64,000 bases of DNA from Paraglaciecola sp. L1A13 (GCF_009796745.1 NZ_CP047024.1:124001-188000), one strand, 5' to 3'. Positions 8,654-19,167 are shown, counted from the stretch's first letter. The notes: generated by a model not told the origin, from the letters alone. Numbers and translations are program-made.

Positions 8654-8971
8654 ATGATGCGAGCCGCGTTAATACTTCTCGTAAATTTTTTGTTTTGTGC
8701 ATCTGCTCAAGCTTTGCCCGAGCAATGTTTGCAATCGAAAGCTCGAAGCGAGCCTTGTGCCCATCTTATGTATAAAAAATCACCAGTTGATATAGATGAA
8801 CTTAACGTTATTGCTGGCGATATGGTGTGTTTGTGTCTCTCTGACGTAAGCGGCATACGTGCGGCACATCAAGCCCAATTGAATACACCAGAGCTTCAAG
8901 TTACCTTGACACGTTTCGCTCAACAATGGGGACTCACGGAGCAAGATTTACTGTTGTTGATCCGCAAATAG
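8654..8971 (+). CDS. Small secreted Cys-containing protein, unknown function
   Basis: A 105-residue protein with a clear Sec signal peptide (MMRAALILLVNFLFCASAQA, cut after AQA) and about 85 mature residues. The mature part has four cysteines (CLQS, PCAH, VCLCLS), which suits disulfides or metal binding in the periplasm. An AGGGGG sits just before the paired ATGs at 8654 and 8657. It lies 39 bases after glgA on the same strand. I do not recognise the family. Confidence 0.7.
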   Translation: MMRAALILLVNFLFCASAQALPEQCLQSKARSEPCAHLMYKKSPVDIDELNVIAGDMVCLCLSDVSGIRAAHQAQLNTPELQVTLTRFAQQWGLTEQDLLLLIRK

Positions 8972-9094
8972 TCGATGCATATTATGAGATAAAGCGTAAG
9001 AAACTCACCTCAAGCACGATTAACAGTTTCATTTTTACATGGTTTAGCTCAATATGATTACTAAGCTTATCTAAGGGTAATAATTATTCTAAAC

Positions 9095-10738
9095 ATGGAT
9101 GCTAAAAGTAACTTTTTGTCGATTAAAAGCCTGATTATTTGGGTTGTAATGGCGATTACTTCGTTGGCACTGCTTATGGCTACATGCATTAATTTGTATG
9201 GCCAAATTAGCAGTTATCGTCAGCAACTGATTAGCAACGTCAATATTTTTTCTGAACTTATCAGCCGTAATGCAGTATCTACCATCGATGATGAGTTGAA
9301 TTTCAATGAAGAGCGTAATCTAAGCAGTCTCAGTGCCTCCGATATCCTGGAAAACGTGCATATTTATCGTTTTGTGGAAGATGGAAAATTAGAATTTTTT
9401 GCCAGTTATAACAAAGACGGTGTTGCCCCAGTGAATGCCAAATTTGATCGCGTTGACTCTTTATCTACGCCCACTATTGACGGCAGTACGGTCGAAATTA
9501 TCCGAGAAATTAAACAAGATAACGGGAAATTGTTAGGTTATACGTACGTACGTGCTTCTGCTGATGGCCTTGAGCGTTTAATATCGCGCTCGATAGTTAT
9601 TGCGGTTGGGGTTTTACTGCTATCGTTACTGTTGTGTTTTTTGCTGACGCTCAAATTACAGAGTGCGATTACCGGACCCATTAGCAATTTATCCCATTTA
9701 GTTCAACGAATTTCTCGTCATAAAGATTATTCTGGGCGAGCCAAGCCCAGCGGTGTAAAAGAGCTGGATATTTTAGGTGAAGCCTTCAATGCCATGATGC
9801 AACGCACGCAAGAGCACTTGCAGCGTCAAAACGAAGCTGAAGAAGAATATCGCCGACTTAATAGTAGCCTTGAAGAAAAAGTGACTCAGCGCACTCTTGC
9901 ACTAAAAGAAGCAAACAGTGAGCTGATACAGACCTTAGAGAAGCTCCATCAGTTTCAACGCCAAATGGTGCAAAATGAAAAAATGGCCTCACTGGGCGAT
10001 ATGGTTGCTGGGGTCGCGCATGAGGTAAACACCCCAATCGGACTTGGCGTGACAGCATCAACCATGATGTTAGATCGGTTAGCGACGATGGAAAAAGATT
10101 TCGAGAACAAAACGTTAAAAGCCAGTTCGTTATCTAAATTTATTACCGAGGGGCAAGAAAACCTAAATATCATTTATCGCAACTTAAATCGTGCCGCCGA
10201 GTTGATCTCCAGTTTTAAACAGGTAGCGGTAGACCAATCATCTGAGTTAGACCGTGTTTTCTCATTTTCGAAATTAATGGATGAAATTCTGTTATCGATG
10301 CGGCCTAAATTGAAAAGCATGAAGCATGTAATTAACGTGCAATGCCCAGAAAATTTATATATTGAATCGAAAGCTGGGCCCATCAATCAAATTATTATTA
10401 ATCTTATTATGAATTCCATTATTCATGGTTTTGAAAGTAAAGACCAAGGTGTGATAAACATTACAATAAGTTTGGTGGCACAGCGCAAGATTAAAATTGT
10501 GTTTACTGATGATGGTGCTGGTATCCCTGAATATTTGCGCAAGCGTATTTTCGACCCATTCGTGACAACCAAACGTGGACAAGGTGGCAGCGGTTTAGGG
10601 ATGCATTTAGTTTATAATCTGATTACTCAGGCTTTAAACGGCTCAATTTCACTTACTAGTGAAGAAGGTCAGGGCGTTGAATTCACTATATTATTTCCCG
10701 TTAAAAAAGCCACACAGAGTACATCTCATTTGAACTAA
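9095..10738 (+). CDS. Membrane sensor histidine kinase next to arcA
   Basis: A 547-residue kinase. Layout: TM1 (about 12-35), periplasmic sensing region (36-165), TM2 (about 167-190), HAMP (190-242), and a coiled coil ending in the dimerisation helix MASLGDMVAGVAHEVNTPIG with phospho-acceptor His309. A HATPase domain (about 395-540) follows with an N-box-like NQIIINLIMNSIIHGF, then DDGAGIP and GGSGLGMHLVYNL. There is no receiver or HPt domain, so it is a simple kinase and not an ArcB-type phosphorelay. The neighbouring arcA 218 bases downstream on the same strand makes ArcA its most likely partner, by position only. Confidence 0.9.
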   Translation: MDAKSNFLSIKSLIIWVVMAITSLALLMATCINLYGQISSYRQQLISNVNIFSELISRNAVSTIDDELNFNEERNLSSLSASDILENVHIYRFVEDGKLEFFASYNKDGVAPVNAKFDRVDSLSTPTIDGSTVEIIREIKQDNGKLLGYTYVRASADGLERLISRSIVIAVGVLLLSLLLCFLLTLKLQSAITGPISNLSHLVQRISRHKDYSGRAKPSGVKELDILGEAFNAMMQRTQEHLQRQNEAEEEYRRLNSSLEEKVTQRTLALKEANSELIQTLEKLHQFQRQMVQNEKMASLGDMVAGVAHEVNTPIGLGVTASTMMLDRLATMEKDFENKTLKASSLSKFITEGQENLNIIYRNLNRAAELISSFKQVAVDQSSELDRVFSFSKLMDEILLSMRPKLKSMKHVINVQCPENLYIESKAGPINQIIINLIMNSIIHGFESKDQGVINITISLVAQRKIKIVFTDDGAGIPEYLRKRIFDPFVTTKRGQGGSGLGMHLVYNLITQALNGSISLTSEEGQGVEFTILFPVKKATQSTSHLN

Positions 10739-10956
10739 ACTTTGGGTTGTATTGCTTTTTGTATAACAATCCCCACATCAATTGCGTGCCAGAAAATATC
10801 TTGAATACGTGGTAAACAGGTACGATATCTGCAAACATAAATGCAGAGTTAGGTGGGTTGTTTGCATTAGTTAAAATTTAATCTAGATAAAACCCTGATT
10901 TTTAGATATTTTCTGATAGACTTTTATCCATATTTTTTAAACATGGTGTGAATACG

Positions 10957-11664
10957 ATGCTGACGCCCAATATTTTGATTGTAGAAGATGAGGTTGTTAC
11001 CAGAACAACTCTTAAAAGTTTGTTTGAAGCAGAAGGCTACAATGTCTTCGAAGCTGAAAACGGCAGTGAGATGCACGATTTTTTTGAAAATCATGCAATA
11101 AACTTAGTTATTATGGACATTAACTTACCCGGCAAAAATGGTTTGATTTTGGCCCGTGAAGTTCGTGACCGCAAAAATATCGGTCTGATATTTTTAACTG
11201 GTCGTGACAATGATGTAGACCGTATCCTAGGACTGGAAATTGGCGCTGACGATTATATTACTAAGCCGTTCAACCCACGTGAGTTGACGATTAGAGCAAG
11301 AAACTTATTAACGCGTACATTAAATAACGCTGAAGATGATGACTTGCCAAGCCGGGTTAGCTTTAATGGCTGGATATTAGATAGCGACAGTCGTAGTTTA
11401 ATTTCGCCCAGCAAAAAAGAGTTCAGATTGCCGCGCAGTGAATTTAGAGCGTTACACTTGTTCTTGAGTAACCCTGGAAAAATTCTGACTCGTGAGCAAT
11501 TGATTATGGAAATGACGGGTCGTGAATTACGTCCGAATGACCGTACGGTAGACGTTACAATCCGTCGTATCCGTAAGCACTTCGAGTCAGAGATTAATGC
11601 TGATGAATTAATCGTGACCATCCACGGTGAAGGTTATCGATTCTGCGGTACCGTCGACGTATAA
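10957..11664 (+). CDS. arcA: Aerobic respiration control response regulator ArcA
   Basis: An OmpR-family regulator of 235 residues, strikingly close to E. coli Arc[21 protein letters not shown] with the phospho-acceptor Asp54, [20 protein letters not shown] and the C-terminal winged helix with [20 protein letters not shown]. ArcA represses respiratory and TCA-cycle genes when oxygen is low. A GTG at 10948 is in frame, but ATG 10957 gives the family N-terminus (MLTPNIL). The 218-base gap upstream suggests it has its own promoter. A strong terminator follows. Confidence 0.95.
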   Translation: MLTPNILIVEDEVVTRTTLKSLFEAEGYNVFEAENGSEMHDFFENHAINLVIMDINLPGKNGLILAREVRDRKNIGLIFLTGRDNDVDRILGLEIGADDYITKPFNPRELTIRARNLLTRTLNNAEDDDLPSRVSFNGWILDSDSRSLISPSKKEFRLPRSEFRALHLFLSNPGKILTREQLIMEMTGRELRPNDRTVDVTIRRIRKHFESEINADELIVTIHGEGYRFCGTVDV

Positions 11665-11685
11665 GTTATAGTAATGTTTTAAAAT

Positions 11686-11713
11686 AAAAAAAGCGGCTTT
11701 AGCCGCTTTTTTT
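11686..11713. terminator. Bidirectional terminator between arcA and fxsA
   Basis: AAAGCGGCT (11690-11698) pairs with AGCCGCTTT (11701-11709) around two bases, flanked by an A run on one side and a T run on the other. It therefore serves both arcA on the plus strand and the convergent fxsA on the minus strand. Confidence 0.9.
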
Positions 11714-11755
11714 ATGTCTGTTTCTCTTTCGAGAGTATAGCCCCACATTTATCCA

Positions 11756-12250
11756 TTAGTCAGGTTTGTCTAAACGCTCTGTATCAGCCTTGTATTCATC
11801 TTTGCGCTCGAATTCACCTTCAATGATGTCATCATTCGCTGAACGGTTGGCCGATCCCTGCTGAGCATTAAAACCACCTTGTGCCTGACTCACTACTTGC
11901 ATTTGAAGCTTTGATAATAAGCCTTTGGCAATGAGTGGACGGGTCATAGGTAAGCAGAATAAAAATCCGATAAAATCTGTTACGAAGCCAGGAGTCACTA
12001 GCATCACACCCGCAATAACCAACAGTAAGCCTTCAGCAACTTCTTGACCTGGGATCTCGCCCTGTTGCATTTTCTGCTGCGCATTAATAAGCGTGGTTAA
12101 GCCTTGTTGGCGTACTATATACGAGCCAATCAACGCCGTAGCAATGACGATTGCGACGGTATTCCATCCGCCAATTTTCTCACCGACACTTATCAATAAT
12201 GATATTTCAACGATCGGTATCAATACAAACAATAAGAATAATTTACCCAA
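11756..12250 (-). CDS. fxsA: FxsA family inner-membrane protein
   Basis: A 164-residue membrane protein with the FxsA pattern: MGKLFLLFVLIPIVEISLLI as the first helix, then a second helix VAIVIATALIGSYIV, QGLTTL, and LLVIAGVMLVTPGFVTDFIG with the conserved PGFVTD loop. The C-terminal 45 residues are polar and low-complexity. E. coli FxsA overproduction relieves phage T7 exclusion by F plasmids; its normal role is unclear. A divergent 259-base gap separates it from dsbD. Confidence 0.9.
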   Translation of the reverse strand: MGKLFLLFVLIPIVEISLLISVGEKIGGWNTVAIVIATALIGSYIVRQQGLTTLINAQQKMQQGEIPGQEVAEGLLLVIAGVMLVTPGFVTDFIGFLFCLPMTRPLIAKGLLSKLQMQVVSQAQGGFNAQQGSANRSANDDIIEGEFERKDEYKADTERLDKPD

Positions 12251-12509
12251 AGCGGTCTCTTTATTTACTATATGAAAGAATGTAATGGCGTCTTAATGCC
12301 GTTTCCCAAGAGTAACAGTGTTACAAAGTATGGCAACCGCTCTTTGAGTACATGCTTAATGATAAACTTTGTTCAATTATGGTCTTTTTGAAAGACAGCG
12401 ATGAGTGATAAGGTCTATATTGGCGTTCCTAAAGGAAGGCTTAATGTGTGCTTAAGCATGCTGCCTTAATCTATATTACAAATGTTGAACTGATGATAAG
12501 TAGTCTTAA

Positions 12510-14291
12510 ATGAAGTTAATCCAATCGTTCTCAGTGTTTATGCTGATGTTGCTGTGGTCATGTGCTAACGCAGCCCAGACTAATTCCTTTGATTCTCTGT
12601 TTAGCGATGAGCCAGAATTTTTAAAAGTTGAACAAGCATTCGTGTTTGATTTTGTGCAAAACAACGATGAGCTTATCGTTACTTGGGACGTGGCTGATGG
12701 CTATTACCTGTATCAGCAGCAATTTAAAGCGGTAGCAAAAAATGCCACTTTAGCAGAACCTATTTTCCCCCAAGGGGAAATGAAAGAAGATGAATTCTTT
12801 GATGAACCTCAAGAGGTCTATCATCATCGTGTGTCTATAACCTATCCGATCTTGCAGTCAGAAGATGATTCCGTCGTAAAAATCCGTTATCAAGGCTGTG
12901 CAGAAGCCGGCTTATGCTACCCCCCGACGACCCAAGTGGTGTATCTGAATGCCGTCGCGGGCGTGACAACTGATCAGTCTGGGGCTGCGGCTCAAAAAAC
13001 TGACGCAAGTACGTCTGTCTCACAGCAATTTGAATTAGTTGACTTACTTACCGGTGAACAAAGCCTAGTATGGGTGTTATTGATTTTCTTGGCCTTAGGG
13101 GTGGGGCTTGCATTCACTCCTTGCGTATTTCCCATGTACCCCATTTTATCCGGCATTGTGATTGGCCAAGGTAAAGGAATAAGCACTTCAAGAGCCTTTA
13201 TTCTCTCATTTGTTTATGTGCAGGGTATGGCATTGACTTACTCTTTATTGGGCTTGGTTGTGGCATCGGCCGGAGTGAAATTTCAAGCCGCCTTACAACA
13301 TCCTGCAATTTTAGGTGCATTAATCGTTATTTTTGTACTGCTAGCTCTGGTGATGTTTGGTGCCTACGAATTGCAGTTACCGTCACGATGGCAAGAAAAG
13401 CTCAACGGTATGAGCAATAAACAAAAAAGCGGAAGCTATTTTGGGGTGTTGCTTATGGGCGCTATATCGGGTCTTGTTGCTTCGCCTTGCACCACAGCAC
13501 CACTGACGGGGATCCTATTATATATTGCACAAAGCGGAGACCTGCTACTGGGATTTAGTGCGTTATATGCATTAAGTTTAGGCATGGGCATACCGTTAAT
13601 TTTATTTGGTATTACCGGTGGCAAACTGCTACCCAAAGCTGGTGCGTGGATGAACATAGTTAAAGTCACTTTTGGCTTTATGATGCTAGCGGTGGCTTTA
13701 ATGTTCGTAGAGCGCTTAGTGAATCACGTTGTAACAGATATTGCTTGGGCAATATTAGGTTTAGTCACGTTTAGTTATTTCTTTGTGATGAATCAAGCTA
13801 GCCAAGTTAGTTTTGCCAAAGGCGCGCGAGCGCTGGTGATATTTGTGGGTTTATTCGCATCTGCCATGTACGGCTATCAGGTACTGTTCTCACAAACATC
13901 GGCTGTTCATAATCAGGTTCAACAGAGTCATCCTACTTTTGACGTGGTCAAAGATTTAAACGACTTCGAGCAAAAATTGGCTGCTGCTAATGCGCAAGGT
14001 AAAACGGTAATGGTCGATTTATACGCAGACTGGTGCGTAGCATGCAAAGAGTTTGAAAAGTATACCTTTCCAGATGCCGACGTGGTTGAAGCGCTTGGTA
14101 ATACAGTATGGATGCAAATAGATTTAACAGATAATACCGCGACCAATATTGCGTTTCAGGATCATTTTTCAATTCTGGGGTTACCGACGATTTTGTTTTT
14201 TGATACCCAAGGCAACGAGATAAGTGGTTCGCGGGTAACGGGTTTTATGCAGGCTCCTGCATTTGCTAATCATGTGAATAGTATTTTATAA
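12510..14291 (+). CDS. dsbD: Thiol:disulfide interchange protein DsbD
   Basis: DsbD carries electrons from cytoplasmic thioredoxin to periplasmic DsbC/DsbG and the cytochrome c maturation pathway. The 593-residue protein has a signal peptide (to about residue 21), an N-terminal alpha domain with Cys130 and Cys136 (GCAEAGLCYPP), and an eight-helix membrane domain with Cys205 (TPCVFPMYP) and Cys327 (SPCTTAPLTG). The C-terminal thioredoxin-fold gamma domain has Cys509-Val-Ala-Cys512. All six redox cysteines are present. A periplasmic hydrolase gene follows closely. Confidence 0.95.
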   Translation: MKLIQSFSVFMLMLLWSCANAAQTNSFDSLFSDEPEFLKVEQAFVFDFVQNNDELIVTWDVADGYYLYQQQFKAVAKNATLAEPIFPQGEMKEDEFFDEPQEVYHHRVSITYPILQSEDDSVVKIRYQGCAEAGLCYPPTTQVVYLNAVAGVTTDQSGAAAQKTDASTSVSQQFELVDLLTGEQSLVWVLLIFLALGVGLAFTPCVFPMYPILSGIVIGQGKGISTSRAFILSFVYVQGMALTYSLLGLVVASAGVKFQAALQHPAILGALIVIFVLLALVMFGAYELQLPSRWQEKLNGMSNKQKSGSYFGVLLMGAISGLVASPCTTAPLTGILLYIAQSGDLLLGFSALYALSLGMGIPLILFGITGGKLLPKAGAWMNIVKVTFGFMMLAVALMFVERLVNHVVTDIAWAILGLVTFSYFFVMNQASQVSFAKGARALVIFVGLFASAMYGYQVLFSQTSAVHNQVQQSHPTFDVVKDLNDFEQKLAAANAQGKTVMVDLYADWCVACKEFEKYTFPDADVVEALGNTVWMQIDLTDNTATNIAFQDHFSILGLPTILFFDTQGNEISGSRVTGFMQAPAFANHVNSIL

Positions 14292-14332
14292 AAATGAAGC
14301 TCGCCATTACGGTAAGAGTAAGGACTACAGGT

Positions 14333-15211
14333 ATGATTAATCACAACATTTGCATAAAAATCTTATTTAGCAGCCTGTTACTTAGGCGGTTAAGTGCCGT
14401 CCTGTTTTTGACCAGTTTATGCTTCAATGCCCAAGGGACTACTGAACGAGTTATTACCTTGGACAATTCATTACAGGCTACGCATACATCAGCAGTGGGG
14501 GCGGCAAAGGGCAGCGTATTGTTAATCCACGGTTGGGCTGGGAATATGGATGAAGTGGGCGATATGTATAAACGCTTAGCGGCGCAGTTAGCTGAGCATC
14601 ATATTGCGTCCCTTAGAATCAATATACGCGGAGAGAGCGAACGTGAAAGTACTGGATATCGGTTGACCAGCACTTTCGCTTCTCGCATTACTGACGCCGA
14701 GACAGGGCTGGCATTTTTGCGACAGCAGTACAGTGATAAGCCAACAGGGGTGGTCGGCTTCAGTTTAGGAGGCTCTACCACGATCAGATTGATGGGCTTA
14801 CATCCAGCAGATATTAACAGCGTTGTGCTCTGGTCTAGTGCTGGCGACCCATCGCTGGTAGGGCAAAGTATTTTGTCGCCAGAGCAAATGCGTCACGTAC
14901 TTGAAACAGGTGAAGTGAAAGTGCCAACATGGAAAACACTGACGGTCACCAAAGAACATGTTTTAGGGATGATGGGTTACGATATTTACCAAAATTTAAG
15001 CGCTTATAAGGGACCATTGCTATCAATTCGAGGCAGTGAGGACTATGTTAAACCGATTGAGAAAACCCTATTCCCATTAACGTCATCCGCGCTTGCTGAA
15101 GCGCGAGTGCTGCAAGGCGCAGATCATATCTTCGATACGTATAATCCAAAAAGTCATTATGACGAGCGCGTAATCAAACAAACACTACAGTGGTTAATCG
15201 ATACCTTATAA
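14333..15211 (+). CDS. Exported alpha/beta hydrolase
   Basis: A 292-residue protein with a signal peptide (core LLLRRLSAVLFLTSLCFNA, ending NAQG) and an alpha/beta-hydrolase domain. The oxyanion loop is LIHGWAGN, the nucleophile Ser is in GFSLGGS, the acid is in RGSEDYVKP and the His is in GADHIFDTY. An in-frame ATG at 14294 exists but lacks a ribosome site; ATG 14333 follows AAGGACTACAGG and puts the signal peptide at the N-terminus. It probably acts in the periplasm. Substrate unknown; downstream of dsbD and maybe cotranscribed. Confidence 0.8.
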   Translation: MINHNICIKILFSSLLLRRLSAVLFLTSLCFNAQGTTERVITLDNSLQATHTSAVGAAKGSVLLIHGWAGNMDEVGDMYKRLAAQLAEHHIASLRINIRGESERESTGYRLTSTFASRITDAETGLAFLRQQYSDKPTGVVGFSLGGSTTIRLMGLHPADINSVVLWSSAGDPSLVGQSILSPEQMRHVLETGEVKVPTWKTLTVTKEHVLGMMGYDIYQNLSAYKGPLLSIRGSEDYVKPIEKTLFPLTSSALAEARVLQGADHIFDTYNPKSHYDERVIKQTLQWLIDTL

Positions 15212-15293
15212 AAAGTGGCTATGCGATGAGCCGGTAATAACAAATTGTCATTACCGACTTGATATGATTTTTACGACGTGCGGACATTAGCCC

Positions 15294-15923
15294 TTAACGG
15301 GTACCGAATATTTTATCGCCAGCATCGCCCAATCCCGGTAAAATATAACCTTGCTCGTTAAGCTTTTCGTCCACCGCAGCGGTGTAAATATCTACATCTG
15401 GGTGTTTGTTCATAACGGCTTTAATACCTTCTGGCGCTGCGACCAAGAATAACCCCATTATATGCTGACACCCTTTTTGTTTGAGCAAATCAATCGTTGC
15501 GATGAGTGTGCCGCCTGTCGCGAGCATTGGGTCGACGATCAGTGCTGTGCGCTCATCAACGTCTTTTACCACTTTGTCAAAGTAAGCGACTGGCTGTAGT
15601 GTTTCTTCATCGCGATATAAGCCAACTACACTTACCTTCGCATTAGGAATAAGCTGCATTACGCCGTCTAACATGCCAAGGCCTGCCCGTAAAATAGGTA
15701 CAATCGTGATTTTTTTACCTTTGATTTTCTTTACTAGGATAGGCTCATCGTTCCAGCCGTTTATTTCCACCGTTTCCGTTTCTAACTCTCGCGTTGCTTC
15801 ATAAGTTAGTAAGTTGCCGACTTCACTGGCGAGCTCTCTGAAATTTTTACTACTAATACCGGCTTCGCGCATTAAGCCTAATTTATGTTGAACCAAGGGA
15901 TGATTGATTTCTTTAACTGACAC
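15294..15923 (-). CDS. upp: Uracil phosphoribosyltransferase
   Basis: Upp makes UMP from uracil and PRPP in pyrimidine salvage. The 209-residue protein shows [13 protein letters not shown] at the start, [24 protein letters not shown] and the PRPP-binding loop [10 protein letters not shown], with a C-terminal [13 protein letters not shown] that closes the uracil site. Length is standard. No uraA permease is beside it. It is convergent with the preceding hydrolase and 26 bases from acpH on the same strand. A CGGTAAT/ATTACCG hairpin at 15232-15256 lies in the convergent gap, without a T run. Confidence 0.97.
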   Translation of the reverse strand: MSVKEINHPLVQHKLGLMREAGISSKNFRELASEVGNLLTYEATRELETETVEINGWNDEPILVKKIKGKKITIVPILRAGLGMLDGVMQLIPNAKVSVVGLYRDEETLQPVAYFDKVVKDVDERTALIVDPMLATGGTLIATIDLLKQKGCQHIMGLFLVAAPEGIKAVMNKHPDVDIYTAAVDEKLNEQGYILPGLGDAGDKIFGTR

Positions 15924-15949
15924 AAAGTACCTCGAACGTGAAATATTAT

Positions 15950-16549
15950 CTATCTTTCAAGTTTACTGACAAACCGCTCACTGTGCCCAAGTAAATCAGG
16001 ATAAAAATGTAAAAAAGACTGTTTTAACTGATGCTCATTTGCAGTGATATATATAATGGCTTGTTCAGCGAATTGAAGTTTACGTGAGAAGCGATTCTCA
16101 ATGGCATGCATAGCACGCAAGCATGCACTTAACTCGTGATAATCTGCTAACCATTGATGCGTTAAAAGCCCGCTTCTAACCCGCGAGAAATGGGGACTTA
16201 TATCCATATCTAATTGTGCCAAGTTTTGATAAAACTCACTGAATAGCTGATTTTTTTCCAACGCAGGGCTAGAAAATTGTTGCCAGTGCTGTATCAATAA
16301 ATGATCGAAATATACATCAAGCACAATACCTGCATAGCGACGAATCGATTTAGGAAAGTCACTTTTTAACGCAAGCACAATCGGATGTGAGTCAGTATAT
16401 ACATCGATATGGCGATGCAAGCGGATGCCATGCTGCAGATTTAAAGGCAGATCGTCTAACACACTGCCCTTTATAAAATCACCCAGAAAATTACCTACCA
16501 AGCTGGTATGCGTATGTTTGGCGAGGTGGATATGTGCAATATAGTTCAT
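15950..16549 (-). CDS. acpH: Acyl-carrier-protein phosphodiesterase (AcpH family)
   Basis: A 199-residue HD-like hydrolase of the AcpH/YajB family. AcpH removes the 4'-phosphopantetheine arm from acyl carrier protein. Visible blocks are [40 protein letters not shown] and [10 protein letters not shown]; the histidines and aspartates in these blocks fit the metal site of the family. Length agrees with E. coli AcpH (193). It is upstream of upp on the minus strand. Confidence 0.9.
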   Translation of the reverse strand: MNYIAHIHLAKHTHTSLVGNFLGDFIKGSVLDDLPLNLQHGIRLHRHIDVYTDSHPIVLALKSDFPKSIRRYAGIVLDVYFDHLLIQHWQQFSSPALEKNQLFSEFYQNLAQLDMDISPHFSRVRSGLLTHQWLADYHELSACLRAMHAIENRFSRKLQFAEQAIIYITANEHQLKQSFLHFYPDLLGHSERFVSKLER

Positions 16550-16763
16550 AGTGATATTTGACCTTGATATCGCTTTGGCGTCAATGCGCGCAAAAATATA
16601 CCTAGTATTGAGATAAAATACGCAAACTTGGGCGCAATCTTCGCTGATAAGACCAGTATTTTGCTGCTAATTTGTAAGTTAGCTCTATAATGACCCCAAT
16701 TGAGTGCAATGAGTAGGAAATTTAGGCGAAATTAGTCGCCAAACAGATACTTATTTGCTAATA

Positions 16764-17249
16764 ATGAAAGATAATTATTATTTTAACGAAGATAGCGGCT
16801 TATTCTTGAAAGTTTTATTAATTAATGGACCCAACCTTAATATGTTGGGCAAACGTGAACCTGAAGTATACGGTTCACGTAGCCTACAAGATATTGTGGA
16901 CACGTTACAAGTACGTGCTGGCGAATTGAACATAGCGATGAGTCATGTTCAGTCTAACGCTGAGCATGTATTAATTGATGCTATCCACAGTGCTTATCAA
17001 AAAATTGACTTCATTATTATCAATCCTGGCGCGTTTACCCATACGAGTGTTGCTTTACGTGACGCATTGTTAAGCGTATCGATTCCCTTTATCGAAGTGC
17101 ATTTATCGAATGTTCATGCCCGCGAGCCTTTTCGTCATCATTCTTATTTGTCAGATGTGGCACTAGGCGTTATTTGTGGTATGGGTGAGCAAGGCTATGC
17201 TTTTGCTTTGAGCGCTGCACAACAACATATAAATAGTAAACCTAATTAG
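16764..17249 (+). CDS. aroQ: 3-dehydroquinate dehydratase, type II
   Basis: The third step of the shikimate pathway, type II (dodecameric) enzyme. Key motifs: [20 protein letters not shown] with the catalytic Tyr, [29 protein letters not shown] and [20 protein letters not shown]. The start is uncertain. ATG 16764 adds about 14 residues before the conserved region, whereas TTG 16806 would give the usual N-terminus ([10 protein letters not shown]); neither has a strong ribosome site. It heads an aroQ-accB-accC cluster, a common gammaproteobacterial order. Confidence 0.95.
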   Translation: MKDNYYFNEDSGLFLKVLLINGPNLNMLGKREPEVYGSRSLQDIVDTLQVRAGELNIAMSHVQSNAEHVLIDAIHSAYQKIDFIIINPGAFTHTSVALRDALLSVSIPFIEVHLSNVHAREPFRHHSYLSDVALGVICGMGEQGYAFALSAAQQHINSKPN

Positions 17250-17308
17250 TTGCCGTGGTCGGTTTGCTGCCGGTCGCTTATGTATACAAATCAAAAAGAG
17301 ATAACATC

Positions 17309-17749
17309 ATGGATATACGTAAAATAAAGAAACTCATTGAGTTAGTTGAAGAATCAGGCATTTCCGAGCTTGAAATTACCGAAGGTGAAGAATCTGTGCG
17401 CATTCATCGCAGCGGCCAACCGGCAGCTCAAGTACAATATTCTGCGCCTATCCAACATGCTGCACCTGCAGCGGCACCGCTAGTTGAAGCCGTGCCTGTT
17501 GTCGCTGAAACTAGTGGCCACCGTGTAAAATCACCTATGGTGGGTACGTTCTACCGTTCATCTTCTCCTGGCTCGAAAGCATTTGCTGAAGTTGGTCAAA
17601 GTGTCAAAGTAGGCGACACTTTATGTATTATTGAAGCAATGAAAATGATGAACCAGATTGAGTCAGATAAATCTGGTGTGATTAAAGAGATTTTAGTCGA
17701 CAACCAAGAGCCGGTTGAATTCGATCAACCCCTATTCATCATTGAATAA
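17309..17749 (+). CDS. accB: Biotin carboxyl carrier protein of acetyl-CoA carboxylase
   Basis: A 146-residue BCCP. It has an N-terminal helical region ([20 protein letters not shown]), an Ala/Pro-rich hinge (about 50-75) and the biotinyl domain with the biotin-accepting lysine in [12 protein letters not shown] 17309 is chosen because it gives the standard [10 protein letters not shown] start and follows AAAGAG; the in-frame start at 17255 would add a non-conserved extension. It works with AccC encoded 14 bases downstream. Confidence 0.97.
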   Translation: MDIRKIKKLIELVEESGISELEITEGEESVRIHRSGQPAAQVQYSAPIQHAAPAAAPLVEAVPVVAETSGHRVKSPMVGTFYRSSSPGSKAFAEVGQSVKVGDTLCIIEAMKMMNQIESDKSGVIKEILVDNQEPVEFDQPLFIIE

Positions 17750-17763
17750 GCAGGTTACTGATA

Positions 17764-19113
17764 ATGCTTGATAAAGTACTGATTGCCAATCGCGGTGAAA
17801 TAGCACTTCGCATCTTGCGTGCCTGTAAAGAACTGGGCATCAAGACAGTTGCAGTGCACTCCACCGCTGATGAAAGTTTGAAACATGTGCTTTTGGCTGA
17901 TGAAACCATTTGTATTGGTAAAGCATCCGCAACCGAAAGTTATTTAAATATTCCACGTATTATTGCGGCTGCAGAAATTACTAATTCTGTTGCTATTCAC
18001 CCTGGTTACGGCTTTCTTGCAGAAAGTGCAGATTTTGCCGAGGCAGTTGAACGCAGTGGTTTTATCTTTATTGGACCAAAAGCTGAAACCATTAGTTTGA
18101 TGGGTGACAAAGTGTCAGCGATTAAATCAATGAAAGCCGCTGGTGTACCTTGTGTTCCTGGGTCTGATGGACCTTTAGGCGACAATGAAGAGCGTAACAA
18201 AGAAATTGCAAAGCGCATCGGTTACCCGATAATCGTTAAAGCTGCAGGCGGCGGCGGTGGTCGTGGTATGCGTGTTGTTCGCAACGAAGATGAGTTAATC
18301 TCATCAATTGCGGCGACAAAAGGTGAGGCTGGTGCAGCATTCAATAATGACGTTGTGTACATGGAAAAATTCCTTGAGAACCCACGCCACGTTGAAATTC
18401 AAATATTGGCTGATGGGCAAGGCAACGCGATTCACTTAGGTGAGCGTGACTGTTCTATGCAGCGCCGTCATCAAAAAGTCGTTGAAGAAGCGCCAGCACC
18501 TGGCATTACCGAAGAGATGCGTGCTCGAATTGGCGCGCGTTGTTGCCAAGCTTGTGTTGATATAGGTTATCGTGGAGCGGGTACGTTTGAGTTCTTATTT
18601 GAAAACGACGAGTTCTATTTCATCGAAATGAATACGCGTATTCAAGTTGAGCACCCTGTATCAGAAATGATCACTGGTATCGATTTGATTAAAGAGCAAC
18701 TGCGTATCGCTGATGGTCAAAAATTATCCATCACTCAAGATCAGGTACATATTCGTGGTCATGCGATTGAATGTCGTATTAATGCTGAAGATCCAGATAC
18801 CTTCATTCCAAGCCCAGGTAAAATCAATATGTTCCATTCTCCTGGTGGGTTAGGTGTGCGCTGGGATTCGCATATATATGCGGGTTATACCGTGCCGCCT
18901 AACTATGATTCTATGATAGGTAAATTGATCACTTACGGCGAAACCCGTGAAGTGGCGATTGCCCGCATGCGTCATGCATTGGGTGAGTTGGTTATTGAAG
19001 GAATTAAAACGAATATCCCACTTCAGCAGCGTATTATGGCAGATGAAGCCTTCGCCGCTGGTGGTGCTAACATTCATTATCTTGAAAAGAAATTGGGCCT
19101 AGGCGGTCACTAA
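17764..19113 (+). CDS. accC: Biotin carboxylase subunit of acetyl-CoA carboxylase
   Basis: AccC carboxylates the biotin on AccB with ATP and bicarbonate, the first half of malonyl-CoA synthesis. The 449-residue product has the biotin carboxylase N-terminus [20 protein letters not shown], the ATP-grasp glycine loop [27 protein letters not shown], and the catalytic [12 protein letters not shown]. Length equals the E. coli enzyme (449). A UUCG-loop terminator directly follows. Confidence 0.98.
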   Translation: MLDKVLIANRGEIALRILRACKELGIKTVAVHSTADESLKHVLLADETICIGKASATESYLNIPRIIAAAEITNSVAIHPGYGFLAESADFAEAVERSGFIFIGPKAETISLMGDKVSAIKSMKAAGVPCVPGSDGPLGDNEERNKEIAKRIGYPIIVKAAGGGGGRGMRVVRNEDELISSIAATKGEAGAAFNNDVVYMEKFLENPRHVEIQILADGQGNAIHLGERDCSMQRRHQKVVEEAPAPGITEEMRARIGARCCQACVDIGYRGAGTFEFLFENDEFYFIEMNTRIQVEHPVSEMITGIDLIKEQLRIADGQKLSITQDQVHIRGHAIECRINAEDPDTFIPSPGKINMFHSPGGLGVRWDSHIYAGYTVPPNYDSMIGKLITYGETREVAIARMRHALGELVIEGIKTNIPLQQRIMADEAFAAGGANIHYLEKKLGLGGH

Positions 19114-19138
19114 TATCTTCTTCACATTGATGATTTTT

Positions 19139-19160
19139 AAAGAGCGCTTCGGCGCTCTTT
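19139..19160. terminator. Bidirectional terminator between accC and the MATE gene
   Basis: AAAGAGCGC (19139-19147) and GCGCTCTTT (19152-19160) flank a TTCG tetraloop, followed by more T. The stem is perfect and shared by the two convergent genes. Confidence 0.92.
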
Positions 19161-19167
19161 TTTATTT

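Noticed and set aside
10739..10775. GGGTTGTAT/ATAACAATCCC as terminator of the kinase gene
   Set aside because: Stem has mismatches and no T run; read-through to arcA is possible.
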